Shown here in pieces: positions 34,667 to 42,620 of a stretch of 64,000 nt of DNA (positions within the stretch are counted from its first letter, which is position 1; every line of letters starts with the position of its first letter). The notes beneath the pieces are model-generated. The model was not told the origin of the DNA. It saw nothing but the letters and a program-made list of their open reading frames with translations, and did no database searches. Location: the NCBI GenBank assembly GCA_965203505.1, contig OZ241880.1:434001-498000 (forward strand). The letters run 5' to 3'. Position numbers and translations under genes: made by a program. The DNA is from Bin127 sp965203505. GTDB taxonomy: Bacteria > Chloroflexota > Dehalococcoidia > Lucifugimonadales > Lucifugimonadaceae.

Positions 34667-34717
34667 CCCCGTTATTCCTACCCACACCACGTCATTCCGG
34701 CGAAAGCCGGAATCCAG
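34636..34717 (+). repeat. Direct repeat A (toxin tail plus palindrome)
   Basis: About 82 bp covering the final codons of the PIN toxin and an ATTCCGGC-GAAA-GCCGGAAT palindrome (34694-34713). A slightly diverged copy lies at 35473-35555 in the same orientation, bracketing the second toxin-antitoxin pair. Confidence 0.85.
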
Positions 34718-34739
34718 AGGGCTAGAGCCTGCCCCGGAC

Positions 34740-35132
34740 TTAAACCGACTCCACGCCCAGTTCAGGTATCCGTGTGAAATGCCGAACATTGTTCGTCAGC
34801 ACCGTCAGACCGTGAAACTTTGCCGTGCAGCCGATCAGAAGATCGAAATCCCCGATCATCGTTCCCGTAGATCGCAAGCGCCCTCTCTCCACACCGAACA
34901 ACCTACAGACATCTTCATCCAAGGGGACCACATCGAGGTCATCCAAAAACACCCGGAGAAGACTCTCGCTGGCTACTGGATTCCTTGAATAGGCAACCCC
35001 TTCGAAGAGCTCGGCAAGCGATACCACGCTTATGCCAATGCCACTAGGCAAAAGTTGCTTTACTCGCCTCACCACCTCGTCATCGCCGTCCAAATAGTCG
35101 ATCACCCAGTCGGTGTCGATCAGATACATCAT
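34740..35132 (-). CDS. vapC: PIN-domain toxin (VapC family)
   Basis: A 130-residue protein: MYLIDTDWVIDYLDGDDE, ISVVSLAELFEGV, STGTMIGDFDLLIGCTAKFH and VLTNNVRHFTRIPEL, the standard VapC layout with Asp, Glu, Asp and Asp. Preceded 4 bp upstream by a DUF104-type antitoxin gene. Transcribed toward the neighbouring toxin gene at 34280. Confidence 0.92.
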   Translation of the reverse strand: MMYLIDTDWVIDYLDGDDEVVRRVKQLLPSGIGISVVSLAELFEGVAYSRNPVASESLLRVFLDDLDVVPLDEDVCRLFGVERGRLRSTGTMIGDFDLLIGCTAKFHGLTVLTNNVRHFTRIPELGVESV

Positions 35133-35136
35133 CGCA

Positions 35137-35376
35137 TCAGAGCTTCGGCTCAGAACGTGAAACTATCTGACGACTCTCATAAATGTCGCGTTTCAGCCGC
35201 TCAGCATCCACTAGCCCCTTCCAACTGCCCGCAGTCTCCACCCGCTCCTTTGTCGCATCAGGAGCATCGCCCGGTTCGTAAATCGACAATCCCACCTCTT
35301 GCCCATCCTCAAGATCAAGCGACTCCGAAGGTTCGAGAACCCCATCCTTGTAAGTCGCCTTCACCGATTGAACCAT
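35137..35376 (-). CDS. DUF104-family (AF2212/PG0164-like) antitoxin
   Basis: A 79-residue protein. MVQSVKATYKDGVLEPSESL followed by DLEDGQEVGLSIYE is the characteristic beta-rich N-terminus (KATYENGVLKPLEPL..EG..V) of this antitoxin family. The charged C-terminus should bind the PIN toxin encoded 4 bp downstream. Confidence 0.88.
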   Translation of the reverse strand: MVQSVKATYKDGVLEPSESLDLEDGQEVGLSIYEPGDAPDATKERVETAGSWKGLVDAERLKRDIYESRQIVSRSEPKL

Positions 35377-35472
35377 CGCTGCTCCTCCATCTCACCAACC
35401 GTCGCTGTAGGACATTGTACGACGCAACACTCCGTTCATCCCACAACAACCACCTCCCCGCTGCCCGCAAAT

Positions 35473-35555
35473 CACACGCTACCCAGTCTCCATAATCTGG
35501 TAAACCCGTTACTCCCGCCCACACCAACGTCATTCCGGCGAAAGACGGAATCCAG
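35473..35555 (+). repeat. Direct repeat B (copy of toxin tail plus palindrome)
   Basis: Copy of 34636-34717 with about ten differences; its palindrome (35532-35551) has one mispair. It ends an otherwise gene-free 290-bp stretch between the antitoxin gene and 35669. Confidence 0.85.
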
Positions 35556-35668
35556 ACGCACTGTGCATTAAGTGCAAAGATTTGTTCTGCGACATAATTG
35601 TATTTATTCAGGACTTATGTTAGCATTACTGCTCATACATGATCATCCATATGTCAGGAGATTGCATC

Positions 35669-36394
35669 ATGACAAGCAGAAGGAGTCCCAACTACCCGCA
35701 GATAGACTTGGCCGTCGCCGTACAGTTGGCTACGCAAATCTACACCCAGGAGAAACGCGGGAGCTTTCCGATGGAAAGCATCGCTGCCGCGTGGGGGTAT
35801 TCATCCGTGAAAACCAGCAACTTTAGGATCCGACTCGGTGCCTTACGCCAGTATGGATTGCTAACTAAAGGGACCAAGGAATCTCAACTCACTGATTGTG
35901 CAGTTGTCCTCAACATAAGAACGCCGGCCACCAGGGACTATCAGGAAGCGCTGCGCGAGGCAGCCTTGTCTCCAGATCTCTTTAGAGAAATCTACGAAAC
36001 TCGGAGAGAGGGTTCCGACGAAACCCTTAAACAGCACCTCATGTTCGCAAAGAACTTCACAGACGAAGGAGCGGCTCGTTGTATCAAGGCTTACAGAGGC
36101 ACTATGAACATGGTCGATTGGGGTGCTGACGATATAATGTCAGGACAAAGCAATGAGGATGTCGTTGAAGAACATGAGGAAATCCCTGTGATTGCTCCAA
36201 CTACCAACAACGCTGGCGTTGCACAACAAGGCGCCATAACTATCTCTCTGCCTTTCAGTACGGAAAGACAGATCACGGTAACCCTGCCAGTGGACATAAA
36301 GCTGCCGGAATGGAACCTGCTCATCGAAACACTGAAATTCTACGAACCTGATAAGCCAGAAAGCGATCATAGTCGATCAGCCAGCGAACCATAG
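35669..36394 (+). CDS. Conserved-type hypothetical protein with winged-helix-like N-terminus
   Basis: A 241-residue protein. The start at 35669 is chosen for the AGGAG 8-9 bases upstream. Residues 20-75 (FPMESIAAAWGYSSVKTSNF, then RIRLGALRQYGLL) look like a winged-helix DNA-binding domain. A helical middle part reads EALREAALSPDLFREIYETR, and the C-terminal third contains a beta segment ISLPFSTERQITVTLPVDIK, after an acidic linker. I do not recognise the family with certainty. Similar small proteins with an N-terminal winged helix are found beside mobile and defence genes. It sits alone between the toxin modules and a tRNA. Confidence 0.65.
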   Translation: MTSRRSPNYPQIDLAVAVQLATQIYTQEKRGSFPMESIAAAWGYSSVKTSNFRIRLGALRQYGLLTKGTKESQLTDCAVVLNIRTPATRDYQEALREAALSPDLFREIYETRREGSDETLKQHLMFAKNFTDEGAARCIKAYRGTMNMVDWGADDIMSGQSNEDVVEEHEEIPVIAPTTNNAGVAQQGAITISLPFSTERQITVTLPVDIKLPEWNLLIETLKFYEPDKPESDHSRSASEP

Positions 36395-36431
36395 GAGCCG
36401 TTCTACACCCACGCATCAGAATGATGACGAA

Positions 36432-36507
36432 GCCCCCGTCGTCTAATGGACAAGACACTCCAATCGCTCCGGAGGCAATGCGGGTTCGACTCCCGCCGGG
36501 GGCTCCA
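36432..36507 (+). tRNA. tRNA of uncertain isotype (positional anticodon CGC)
   Basis: A full 76-base cloverleaf with encoded CCA: acceptor GCCCCCG/CGGGGGC, D arm GTC-TAATGGACAA-GAC, T arm GCGGG-TTCGACT-CCCGC, variable loop GCAAT. The anticodon stem CTCCA/CGGAG has a mismatch next to the loop ATCGCTC, which puts CGC at 34-36. CGC would read the alanine codon GCG, but the G3-U70 identity pair is absent, and the body resembles bacterial arginine tRNAs. Position 37 is a pyrimidine, also unusual. It may be a mutated tRNA-Arg or a tRNA pseudogene. Confidence 0.75.
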
Positions 36508-36522
36508 TATTCAACCATTCTA

Positions 36523-39414
36523 TCAGTGAAGGGCTTCACCTGAATCTTCGCCAAGACCCAAAGCCGCCAAGATCCGGCCGCTACGCCCATTGACATTCGG
36601 TTCACTCGCGAAAAGCATCCGATAGCGTCGCATCATTGCCTGTGTATCCGTGTCATCCGGGTCCAAACCCAACATGCTAGCGACTACATCATCGATCTGG
36701 TGACGGTTCGTGTCGCGGAAACAGTACACGAAAGACTCAAGCGTCAGTTTCGACAATCGATCGAAGTGTGCCCCCGCGATTGACCTAGCAGTTTCCGCTT
36801 CCGGTGTATCGGCGTGGAAAGCCGGACAAGGAATACCCGGTATCGCGCCTATTTGAACCGCCGCGCGCGGTCCTCGCTGCCCTTTCTGCCCGTACGCCCG
36901 ACGGACAATCGCACCGAAAATACTGTTGCTGAACAGGGCAATGCATTTCGCGTTCTCTTCCGAAACATTTTGAAGCGCGTTCCAGGTTCTTCCACCATGG
37001 ACGAGAGCCCTAGTTTTCGCAACGGCCAACGCCTGAGAGGTCCACGCCAAGTTCCTGTTCACGAACCATCTGCTACGTTGCGCCGTCACTTGCTTGGCGA
37101 GTTTGCGGTCAATCACCGAACCGCCATGCGTTGGTTGCACAGTCATCCTGATTTGATTCCTGCCGTCGGCAGCCCACATAGACCTGTGCGTCGGAGCAAC
37201 CGACAAATCCTTTAGCGGTGTCCACTCGAACGCACCGATAGGATCTCCTCCAGTTGGGTATCCAATCGTGTGATGGGTGGGTCCGGTACCAGCGAGATCA
37301 CCCAGCGTCATCATCGGCAACGACAATTGTGTCTCTGCGAATAGATCAGGGTCATAGACTTTACCGTCGAGCAAACTCTCCGAAACCGTAATAAGATCAA
37401 CGTTCCTGTTCCCTATTGCGCCCCAAGGGTCTCCCGGTCCGCGTTGCCTGACCCGCGTCCAGTTGCCCCAAGTCTTAGCTCCCGACCTCAGATTCGTCGC
37501 GGCCTCAGAGATTTCCCGCGCCAGCGAGTACCCTTCAGCCATTGTTGATGGTGCGCTACTCAGGTTGACGCAAAAAAGTTCCGTTGGTCTCCAACGGTCA
37601 GGACGCTTCTTACGCTTCGTCGCTATCACTAGCATCTCGCTCATTTGAGTATCCGCACTCATGCTTTGAAGCTCAGATGAACTGGTGTTGGAGATTATGG
37701 TGATGTCTTCGAAGTGCTTCTCTATACCGATACGCCACTGTGTCCAACTACCAGCGTGAGCAGCCGTCAGAGGGAGCACATGCGCGAAGACCCCCTTAGG
37801 GCCTAACCGAATGTTGCTCATGTTTCCGAAATCGCTACCCAGACCCGCTTGGCCGTGAGACATCTTCCACCCGTACTTTGCCGCGATCGTGCGAAGAGGT
37901 GCCAGTCCGGTTGTTGCTTGCCTACGTCCTTTTCTTGGCCGCGAATACGGCGGATTCATCAATACCCAATCCACGCTCCCAACCGGAATCCGCACCGTGC
38001 CGTTCTTGGTATCCTGATCCGGACTCATCCCTCGTCCCCCACTACCAAGCATGTCCGAAATCCCAGTACTCTCCGGGTTCAACAGACACAACGAACCCGC
38101 CTCATGCGTAACCACCGCGATCCGACAATCATGGTAGTCCTGCGTAACTTCCATGTCCGTCAATCGTTTGGCAGTCAAAGTGCCTGCGATGCCATCGACA
38201 TCCAACGCGATGATGTGCTCTTCCATCCGCTTGCGATGGAGACTTGGATCGTTTCCGCCTTTCAGCAAATAAAGCCGCCTCAAAGCCCGTTCGCCAGCAC
38301 CGATGAGCGTACCAGTTCCACTCGCCGCGTCCATCAGGTTCAATGTGGCAGTTTCATCGACCGACCGATCGTTAAATCTCTGCGCCGCCAACGTCGCCAA
38401 GAGTTCCGCCACCTCCGGTTTCGTGTAGTGCGCAGCGCGCTCTTCCCGATCAGTCACTAGTCGCTGCCACAACTCGCCGGCGAAGTTGTAAACATGCTTC
38501 GCCTGCAATTCGTTCAAGTTATCGCTTAGTTCCTCAAGATTTCTTAACACCTCTGACACTACGGCGGACGATCCAACTGCCAGGAGGCTAGACTTCGCGA
38601 GTTCGATGACCGGTACATAGTTGACGCCTTCGATGATCTCCCATGCATCGATAAGACGCCGCTGCCGCAGTATGCCGAACCCGGAGTTCTCACGAATCGA
38701 TTGAGTCGTCTCCAACCCCTTGGAACGTAAAGTCGGACTGTACAACGCCAGATCGTTGTGCAGATCAATCGTCGTCAACCAGATCGCGCACACTATCCTC
38801 GTCGCCTCCTCCGCATCATCGGCCCCGACAACATCCGCCAATCTCGCAAGCAAGTCGCCACCCGTCGCTGTCATTGCCTGCAACCCATTCAGCAAAGCTG
38901 TACCTAACGACTCGATCTGATCGGCCACTTTCGCACTCTGCCGATCGATCTCCAATTGAGGAACTTGAGCATATTCGCAGTACGCGATCAAATCCGACGG
39001 GCGCGAAACCAGCGGGTCCTCCGGCCACACCCTGGTCGTCGATACCAACTCCACCGTCAACACCGCCTCATCACTTTTTAACCGTGCTAGAAACTCCGCC
39101 CGTGTATCCCCTTCGCAATCCTCGTCTATCCCCACCGCGATCACTTCCGTCAATTCACGTGTCTCACCGATGAGTTTCTTGCCCAACCTAGACTCAGCAT
39201 CACCAACCGCCGGCCACCCATACTCTGTCTCTAACACCACGGCCCTGCGACCAGGCTCGCGAACGACGATATCCGGCCTTCCGTTGTCGCCCACCAGCGT
39301 CTGCCTTCGTTCCGCATTGGCCGACCACCCCTTGCCACACTCGTCAAGATACTGCGCGATTGCGCTGTTGGCTTCGATCTCAGGCAGGATGCCGATGGTG
39401 GTTCGTGTCGTCAT
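36523..39414 (-). CDS. N6-adenine DNA methylase-like restriction/defence protein
   Basis: A 963-residue protein. The N-terminal region contains GRPDIVVREPGRRAVVLETE, laid out like a PD-(D/E)xK nuclease fold but with ETE in place of E-x-K. A long helical part leads to the methylase domain: RAAHYTKPEVAELLATLAA, SAM motif LMDAASGTGTLIG and catalytic NPPYSRPRKGRRQ. Further downstream come FAHVLPLTAAHAG and a probable recognition domain. This layout fits type IIG-like or stand-alone N6 methylases of defence islands. No specificity or nuclease subunit is next to it. Its 3' end is 15 bp from the tRNA at 36432, so an island boundary there is possible. Confidence 0.8.
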   Translation of the reverse strand: MTTRTTIGILPEIEANSAIAQYLDECGKGWSANAERRQTLVGDNGRPDIVVREPGRRAVVLETEYGWPAVGDAESRLGKKLIGETRELTEVIAVGIDEDCEGDTRAEFLARLKSDEAVLTVELVSTTRVWPEDPLVSRPSDLIAYCEYAQVPQLEIDRQSAKVADQIESLGTALLNGLQAMTATGGDLLARLADVVGADDAEEATRIVCAIWLTTIDLHNDLALYSPTLRSKGLETTQSIRENSGFGILRQRRLIDAWEIIEGVNYVPVIELAKSSLLAVGSSAVVSEVLRNLEELSDNLNELQAKHVYNFAGELWQRLVTDREERAAHYTKPEVAELLATLAAQRFNDRSVDETATLNLMDAASGTGTLIGAGERALRRLYLLKGGNDPSLHRKRMEEHIIALDVDGIAGTLTAKRLTDMEVTQDYHDCRIAVVTHEAGSLCLLNPESTGISDMLGSGGRGMSPDQDTKNGTVRIPVGSVDWVLMNPPYSRPRKGRRQATTGLAPLRTIAAKYGWKMSHGQAGLGSDFGNMSNIRLGPKGVFAHVLPLTAAHAGSWTQWRIGIEKHFEDITIISNTSSSELQSMSADTQMSEMLVIATKRKKRPDRWRPTELFCVNLSSAPSTMAEGYSLAREISEAATNLRSGAKTWGNWTRVRQRGPGDPWGAIGNRNVDLITVSESLLDGKVYDPDLFAETQLSLPMMTLGDLAGTGPTHHTIGYPTGGDPIGAFEWTPLKDLSVAPTHRSMWAADGRNQIRMTVQPTHGGSVIDRKLAKQVTAQRSRWFVNRNLAWTSQALAVAKTRALVHGGRTWNALQNVSEENAKCIALFSNSIFGAIVRRAYGQKGQRGPRAAVQIGAIPGIPCPAFHADTPEAETARSIAGAHFDRLSKLTLESFVYCFRDTNRHQIDDVVASMLGLDPDDTDTQAMMRRYRMLFASEPNVNGRSGRILAALGLGEDSGEALH

Positions 39415-39474
39415 CGCGTGACAAATCTGGAGGCCCAGTATCGGGCGTAATCACGATAGTACCGCATGTAAATT

Positions 39475-39884
39475 TCACCCCTCCCCCAAAACCTCCGCCA
39501 CACTCCGAATCCGCGCCAAACTAGCCGAAGCGTACTCCGACGCCTCATATCGCTGAATCTGCTGCTCCTTCAACCCAAGCCGACCCGCCAGCGACTTCTG
39601 ACTAAGCCCCGCGCGATCCGCGCCCTGATCAACAACCTCGGCACCTCGCTCACAGAGTCGAGTTCACCAAACTCAAAATCGCCAGACTTCAAACGCTCGT
39701 AGTCCTGCAGTTCCTCCTCAAGGTCGGCAAGCTGGCTTCTCACGGCATCCTTCTTTGCCTTGAACAACAGCGGATGCACCCCGACATCCTCCGCGGTTTC
39801 GCCTTCCAACTCACGCAAAGCCTCCGCGAACCGGTCCGCTTGAGCCTTCGTTATCCGATACTGTCTCTCGTTCTTGATCACCAC
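39475..39884 (-). pseudogene. HTH-type antitoxin/regulator gene with a frameshift
   Basis: The first part encodes MVIKNERQYRITKAQADRFA and continues through a helical region to PRLLIRARIARGL. It then reads VRSRWRVGLG and stops. In the neighbouring frame the expected helix-turn-helix appears at once: GLSQKSLAGRLGLKEQQIQR followed by YEASEYASASLARI, ending at 39475. One missing base in a run of four G (about 39606-39610) explains the break. The intact protein would be a roughly 136-residue HigA-like XRE regulator. No toxin gene lies next to it. Could also be a sequencing error. Confidence 0.75.
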
Positions 39885-40050
39885 GCCACCTTCAAACTAA
39901 ACATCGTACCCCAACTATTTCATTGCGTTGCGAATTCTGGCTGCAACCGCCGACAGTTCCGCGACCTACAGCGGGCCGGCAACGCCGTGTACGATGTTGA
40001 GCAGAGGGGCGGCTTGGTGGCAAATTTCCAGTTTCGCAAGGAGGGGCGGC

Positions 40051-41796
40051 ATGACCGAGGGCACGAACGGTCTATTGAGCGCGGGTACGGTCGCAGATAT
40101 CCGCAAACGCGGGTGCACAGTGGTGACCGGGGCTGGTCAAACAATCGCAGTCTTCGCCAAAGACGATACCTTCGCCGCCGTAGACAACCGTTGCCCGCAC
40201 ATGGGTTTTCCGCTGGATCGGGGCACAGTCAAGAACGGCATCCTTACCTGCCACTGGCACCACGCCCGATTTGACCTCGCAAGCGGTGGCACCTTCGATC
40301 CCTTCGCGGATGACGTCCGATCCTTCCCCGTGACCGTCATCGGCGACATCGTCTACGTCGACCCAAATCCATCGGAACAGGATCCCATCGAGCGTTGGTC
40401 TAAACGCCTCCAAGAAGGCATGGAAGACAATATCCGACTCGTCATCGCCAAATCAGTTCTCGGTCTCAACTCATCGCCGGCCGACTATCGGACACCCTTG
40501 ACGATCGGGGCACTATTCGGTACGACGTATTCCAACGACGGCTGGGGTCCCGCCCTCAGCATGCTCACCAGCACCGCCAACTTTCTTCATCTCCTGCAAC
40601 CCGATGATCGACCTCTTGCGCTTTACCAAGGTCTGCGACAAGTAGCCGCAGAGTGTGCCGGCCAACCTCCACACTTCATCGTCGAACCTTTGCCAACCGG
40701 AGAAACCCGTCCCGAAGTCTTTAAGCAATGGTTCCGAGACTTCATCGAAGTTCGAGACACCGACGGTGCCGAACGCGTACTCCGCACCGCCATTGATCTC
40801 GGCCTACCCAAACACGAAATTCACGACATCATCTTCGCCGCAGCGACGGACAGGATTTACATCGATGCAGGACACGTCGTCGACTTCTGCAACAAAGCGT
40901 TTGAACTTTTAGACCACATCGGATGGGAGCACGCGGCGCAAGTTCTCACCTCTCTCGTCCGAGGCATGGCCACCGCTCGTCGAAGCGAAGAACTCAACTC
41001 CTGGCGCAACCCGATCGACCTCGTTGCATTGGTTCAACAAGCGCGCAACGAATTGCCTGAACTTTGGGAGAAATCGGCTGCTGTTCGAGGTAGCTGGACC
41101 GACCATGAGAACCTGCCTGAAACGATCCTCGGCGACGATCCCTACATCACGATCGCATCTATCAACGAGGCGATCCGGAACGGCGCAACCGCCGAGCAAC
41201 TCGGCGGCAAGGTTGCCTACGCCGCGTTTCTCCGCATGGCAAGATTCCACACTTCAAACGAATTCGGCGATTGGGACACCGTCCACAACACGCTAACGGC
41301 TGCCAACGCGCTGCATCAAGCTCTAGAACGCGCACCATCGATCGAACTGCTTCGTGCCGTGTACGACACCGCCATGAGCATCTACTTGGACCGCTTCTTG
41401 AACATGCCGCCCCAGCGCATTCCGGTGCCTGTTTCGAACGGATCGACAAGCGAAATACCTCAGCTTCTGCTAGACGCCATGAACTCCCAACAGCGGGTCG
41501 AGGAATCGGCTCGTCTGGTGACAGATTTTGTGGGCAATGCCGAGGATCCGGACGACATCATACCCACGCTAGCCCATGCAATGCTCCGCGAAGATTCCTC
41601 GTTCCACCATTTCCAGATCGTCGATGCCGCCATCAAGCAGTACAATCACCGCAAACCGAACCATTCGGCCCGAAACTCCCTAGTCGCAATGGCGCGTTTC
41701 CTAGCCGCCCACTACCCGACACCCAGATCAGTAAACCAGACCTACAACATTGCGGTCCGACTGCAGCGCGGCGACGAGATTTTCGCCGAAAGTTAA
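40051..41796 (+). CDS. Rieske [2Fe-2S] domain protein with long helical C-terminus
   Basis: A 581-residue protein. The start at 40051 has a strong AAGGAGG ribosome binding site. Residues 10-105 are a Rieske domain with ligands C48-P-H50 (NRCPHMGFPL) and C67-H-W-H70 (LTCHWHHARFD), closest to ferredoxin-type Rieske proteins of dioxygenase systems. The remaining 470 residues are mostly helical (for example HALERAPSIELLRAVYDTAM) and unlike an oxygenase catalytic domain; no mononuclear-iron 2-His-1-carboxylate motif was spotted. Function unknown; it may pass electrons or sense redox state. Its C-terminus RLQRGDEIFAES is almost repeated at the end of a 34-residue frame at 42145. Confidence 0.8.
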   Translation: MTEGTNGLLSAGTVADIRKRGCTVVTGAGQTIAVFAKDDTFAAVDNRCPHMGFPLDRGTVKNGILTCHWHHARFDLASGGTFDPFADDVRSFPVTVIGDIVYVDPNPSEQDPIERWSKRLQEGMEDNIRLVIAKSVLGLNSSPADYRTPLTIGALFGTTYSNDGWGPALSMLTSTANFLHLLQPDDRPLALYQGLRQVAAECAGQPPHFIVEPLPTGETRPEVFKQWFRDFIEVRDTDGAERVLRTAIDLGLPKHEIHDIIFAAATDRIYIDAGHVVDFCNKAFELLDHIGWEHAAQVLTSLVRGMATARRSEELNSWRNPIDLVALVQQARNELPELWEKSAAVRGSWTDHENLPETILGDDPYITIASINEAIRNGATAEQLGGKVAYAAFLRMARFHTSNEFGDWDTVHNTLTAANALHQALERAPSIELLRAVYDTAMSIYLDRFLNMPPQRIPVPVSNGSTSEIPQLLLDAMNSQQRVEESARLVTDFVGNAEDPDDIIPTLAHAMLREDSSFHHFQIVDAAIKQYNHRKPNHSARNSLVAMARFLAAHYPTPRSVNQTYNIAVRLQRGDEIFAES

Positions 41797-41896
41797 GGCG
41801 TTTCGCCGACGATATCGCTCGAAGAACTATCCGACGCGAAGCTAGTCCTTAACGCACCCTGAGAATCGACGATATATAGCGCGCGGGAGGCGTCAA

Positions 41897-42154
41897 TTGA
41901 CTAAAACCGTTGTCATCGCCATCATCGCCGCGACCGCCGCCATCACCGCTTGTCAAACACTTGACAACACGATCACCACTAGGAACGTACCTGATCCAAC
42001 CGCGATCCCGACATCACCTTGCGAACCCGGAGATTCCATCATCGTCACACGGGAATACCCGATCGACGTAATCTACGACAATCTGACAGCACAAGCAGAT
42101 CCCGAAGTAACCGCCACACCGCTAACCGGATTCGTAGAGGTCCCATGCGAATAA
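41897..42154 (+). CDS. Small putative lipoprotein
   Basis: An 85-residue protein from a TTG start at 41897 with GGGAGG six bases upstream. The N-terminal segment VVIAIIAATAAITACQ is a signal peptide ending in a lipobox-like ITAC. The mature part is short, Thr/Pro-rich and acidic with two more cysteines (SPCEPGD, EVPCE). 100 bp downstream of the Rieske gene and overlapping the next small frame by 10 bp. Function unknown. Confidence 0.6.
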   Translation: MTKTVVIAIIAATAAITACQTLDNTITTRNVPDPTAIPTSPCEPGDSIIVTREYPIDVIYDNLTAQADPEVTATPLTGFVEVPCE

Positions 42155-42249
42155 ACAAACGACTCACTCAGCCGACGGAAACGCCCCCTGTGCCAGCAGG
42201 ACAATCTTACCGGCTCCAACGCGGAGACGAGATATTCAGCGAGGGCTAG
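42145..42249 (+). CDS. 34-residue ORF sharing a C-terminal motif with the Rieske protein
   Basis: ATG at 42145 overlaps the end of the lipoprotein gene. The peptide starts MRINKRLTQPTETPPVPAG and ends YRLQRGDEIFSEG. The ending matches VRLQRGDEIFAES of the Rieske protein at 10 of 13 positions, with mostly synonymous third-base changes, which suggests that it is translated or recently was. It may be a real small protein or the remnant tail of a second Rieske-like gene. Confidence 0.4.
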   Translation: MRINKRLTQPTETPPVPAGQSYRLQRGDEIFSEG

Positions 42250-42429
42250 ACAGCTGGGCAAGAAAACCGTGGGTGTTTGGTTTGAAGCCGTTAGATTACG
42301 AATAACCGAAAATCACGAAATCCGTAAATTTCTGCTAATCTGACACCAGATTCGACCACAACATGTCGGAGATGTGGTCGCTATCACCGATTTCCCTCCG
42401 ACGTTTGTGATTGGCAAGGCAGATTAACT

Positions 42430-42570
42430 ATGTCAGATACTGTTCAACTGATAACCGCGTTCTCGGGTCTCACAGTAGCGGTAGGCGCGCTCATTATCTC
42501 GATCGGCGTGTTGTACCTCGTGATGAAACTTGGAGATGCCATCGGCGGATCGCAGGCTGACGACGACTAA
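42430..42570 (+). CDS. 46-residue single-span membrane protein
   Basis: MSDTVQLITAFSGLTVAVGA, then hydrophobic LIISIGVLYLVMKLG, then GGSQADDD. One helix with a short acidic C-terminus. The ATG at 42430 has only a weak AAGG upstream. Preceded by an AT-rich stretch (42290-42345) able to hold a promoter. Unknown function; too short for family assignment. Confidence 0.45.
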   Translation: MSDTVQLITAFSGLTVAVGALIISIGVLYLVMKLGDAIGGSQADDD

Positions 42571-42620
42571 AACGAGTAAGTTCGTCTCAACGACCATCAC
42601 GGCAGTAGATCGCGCGATCT

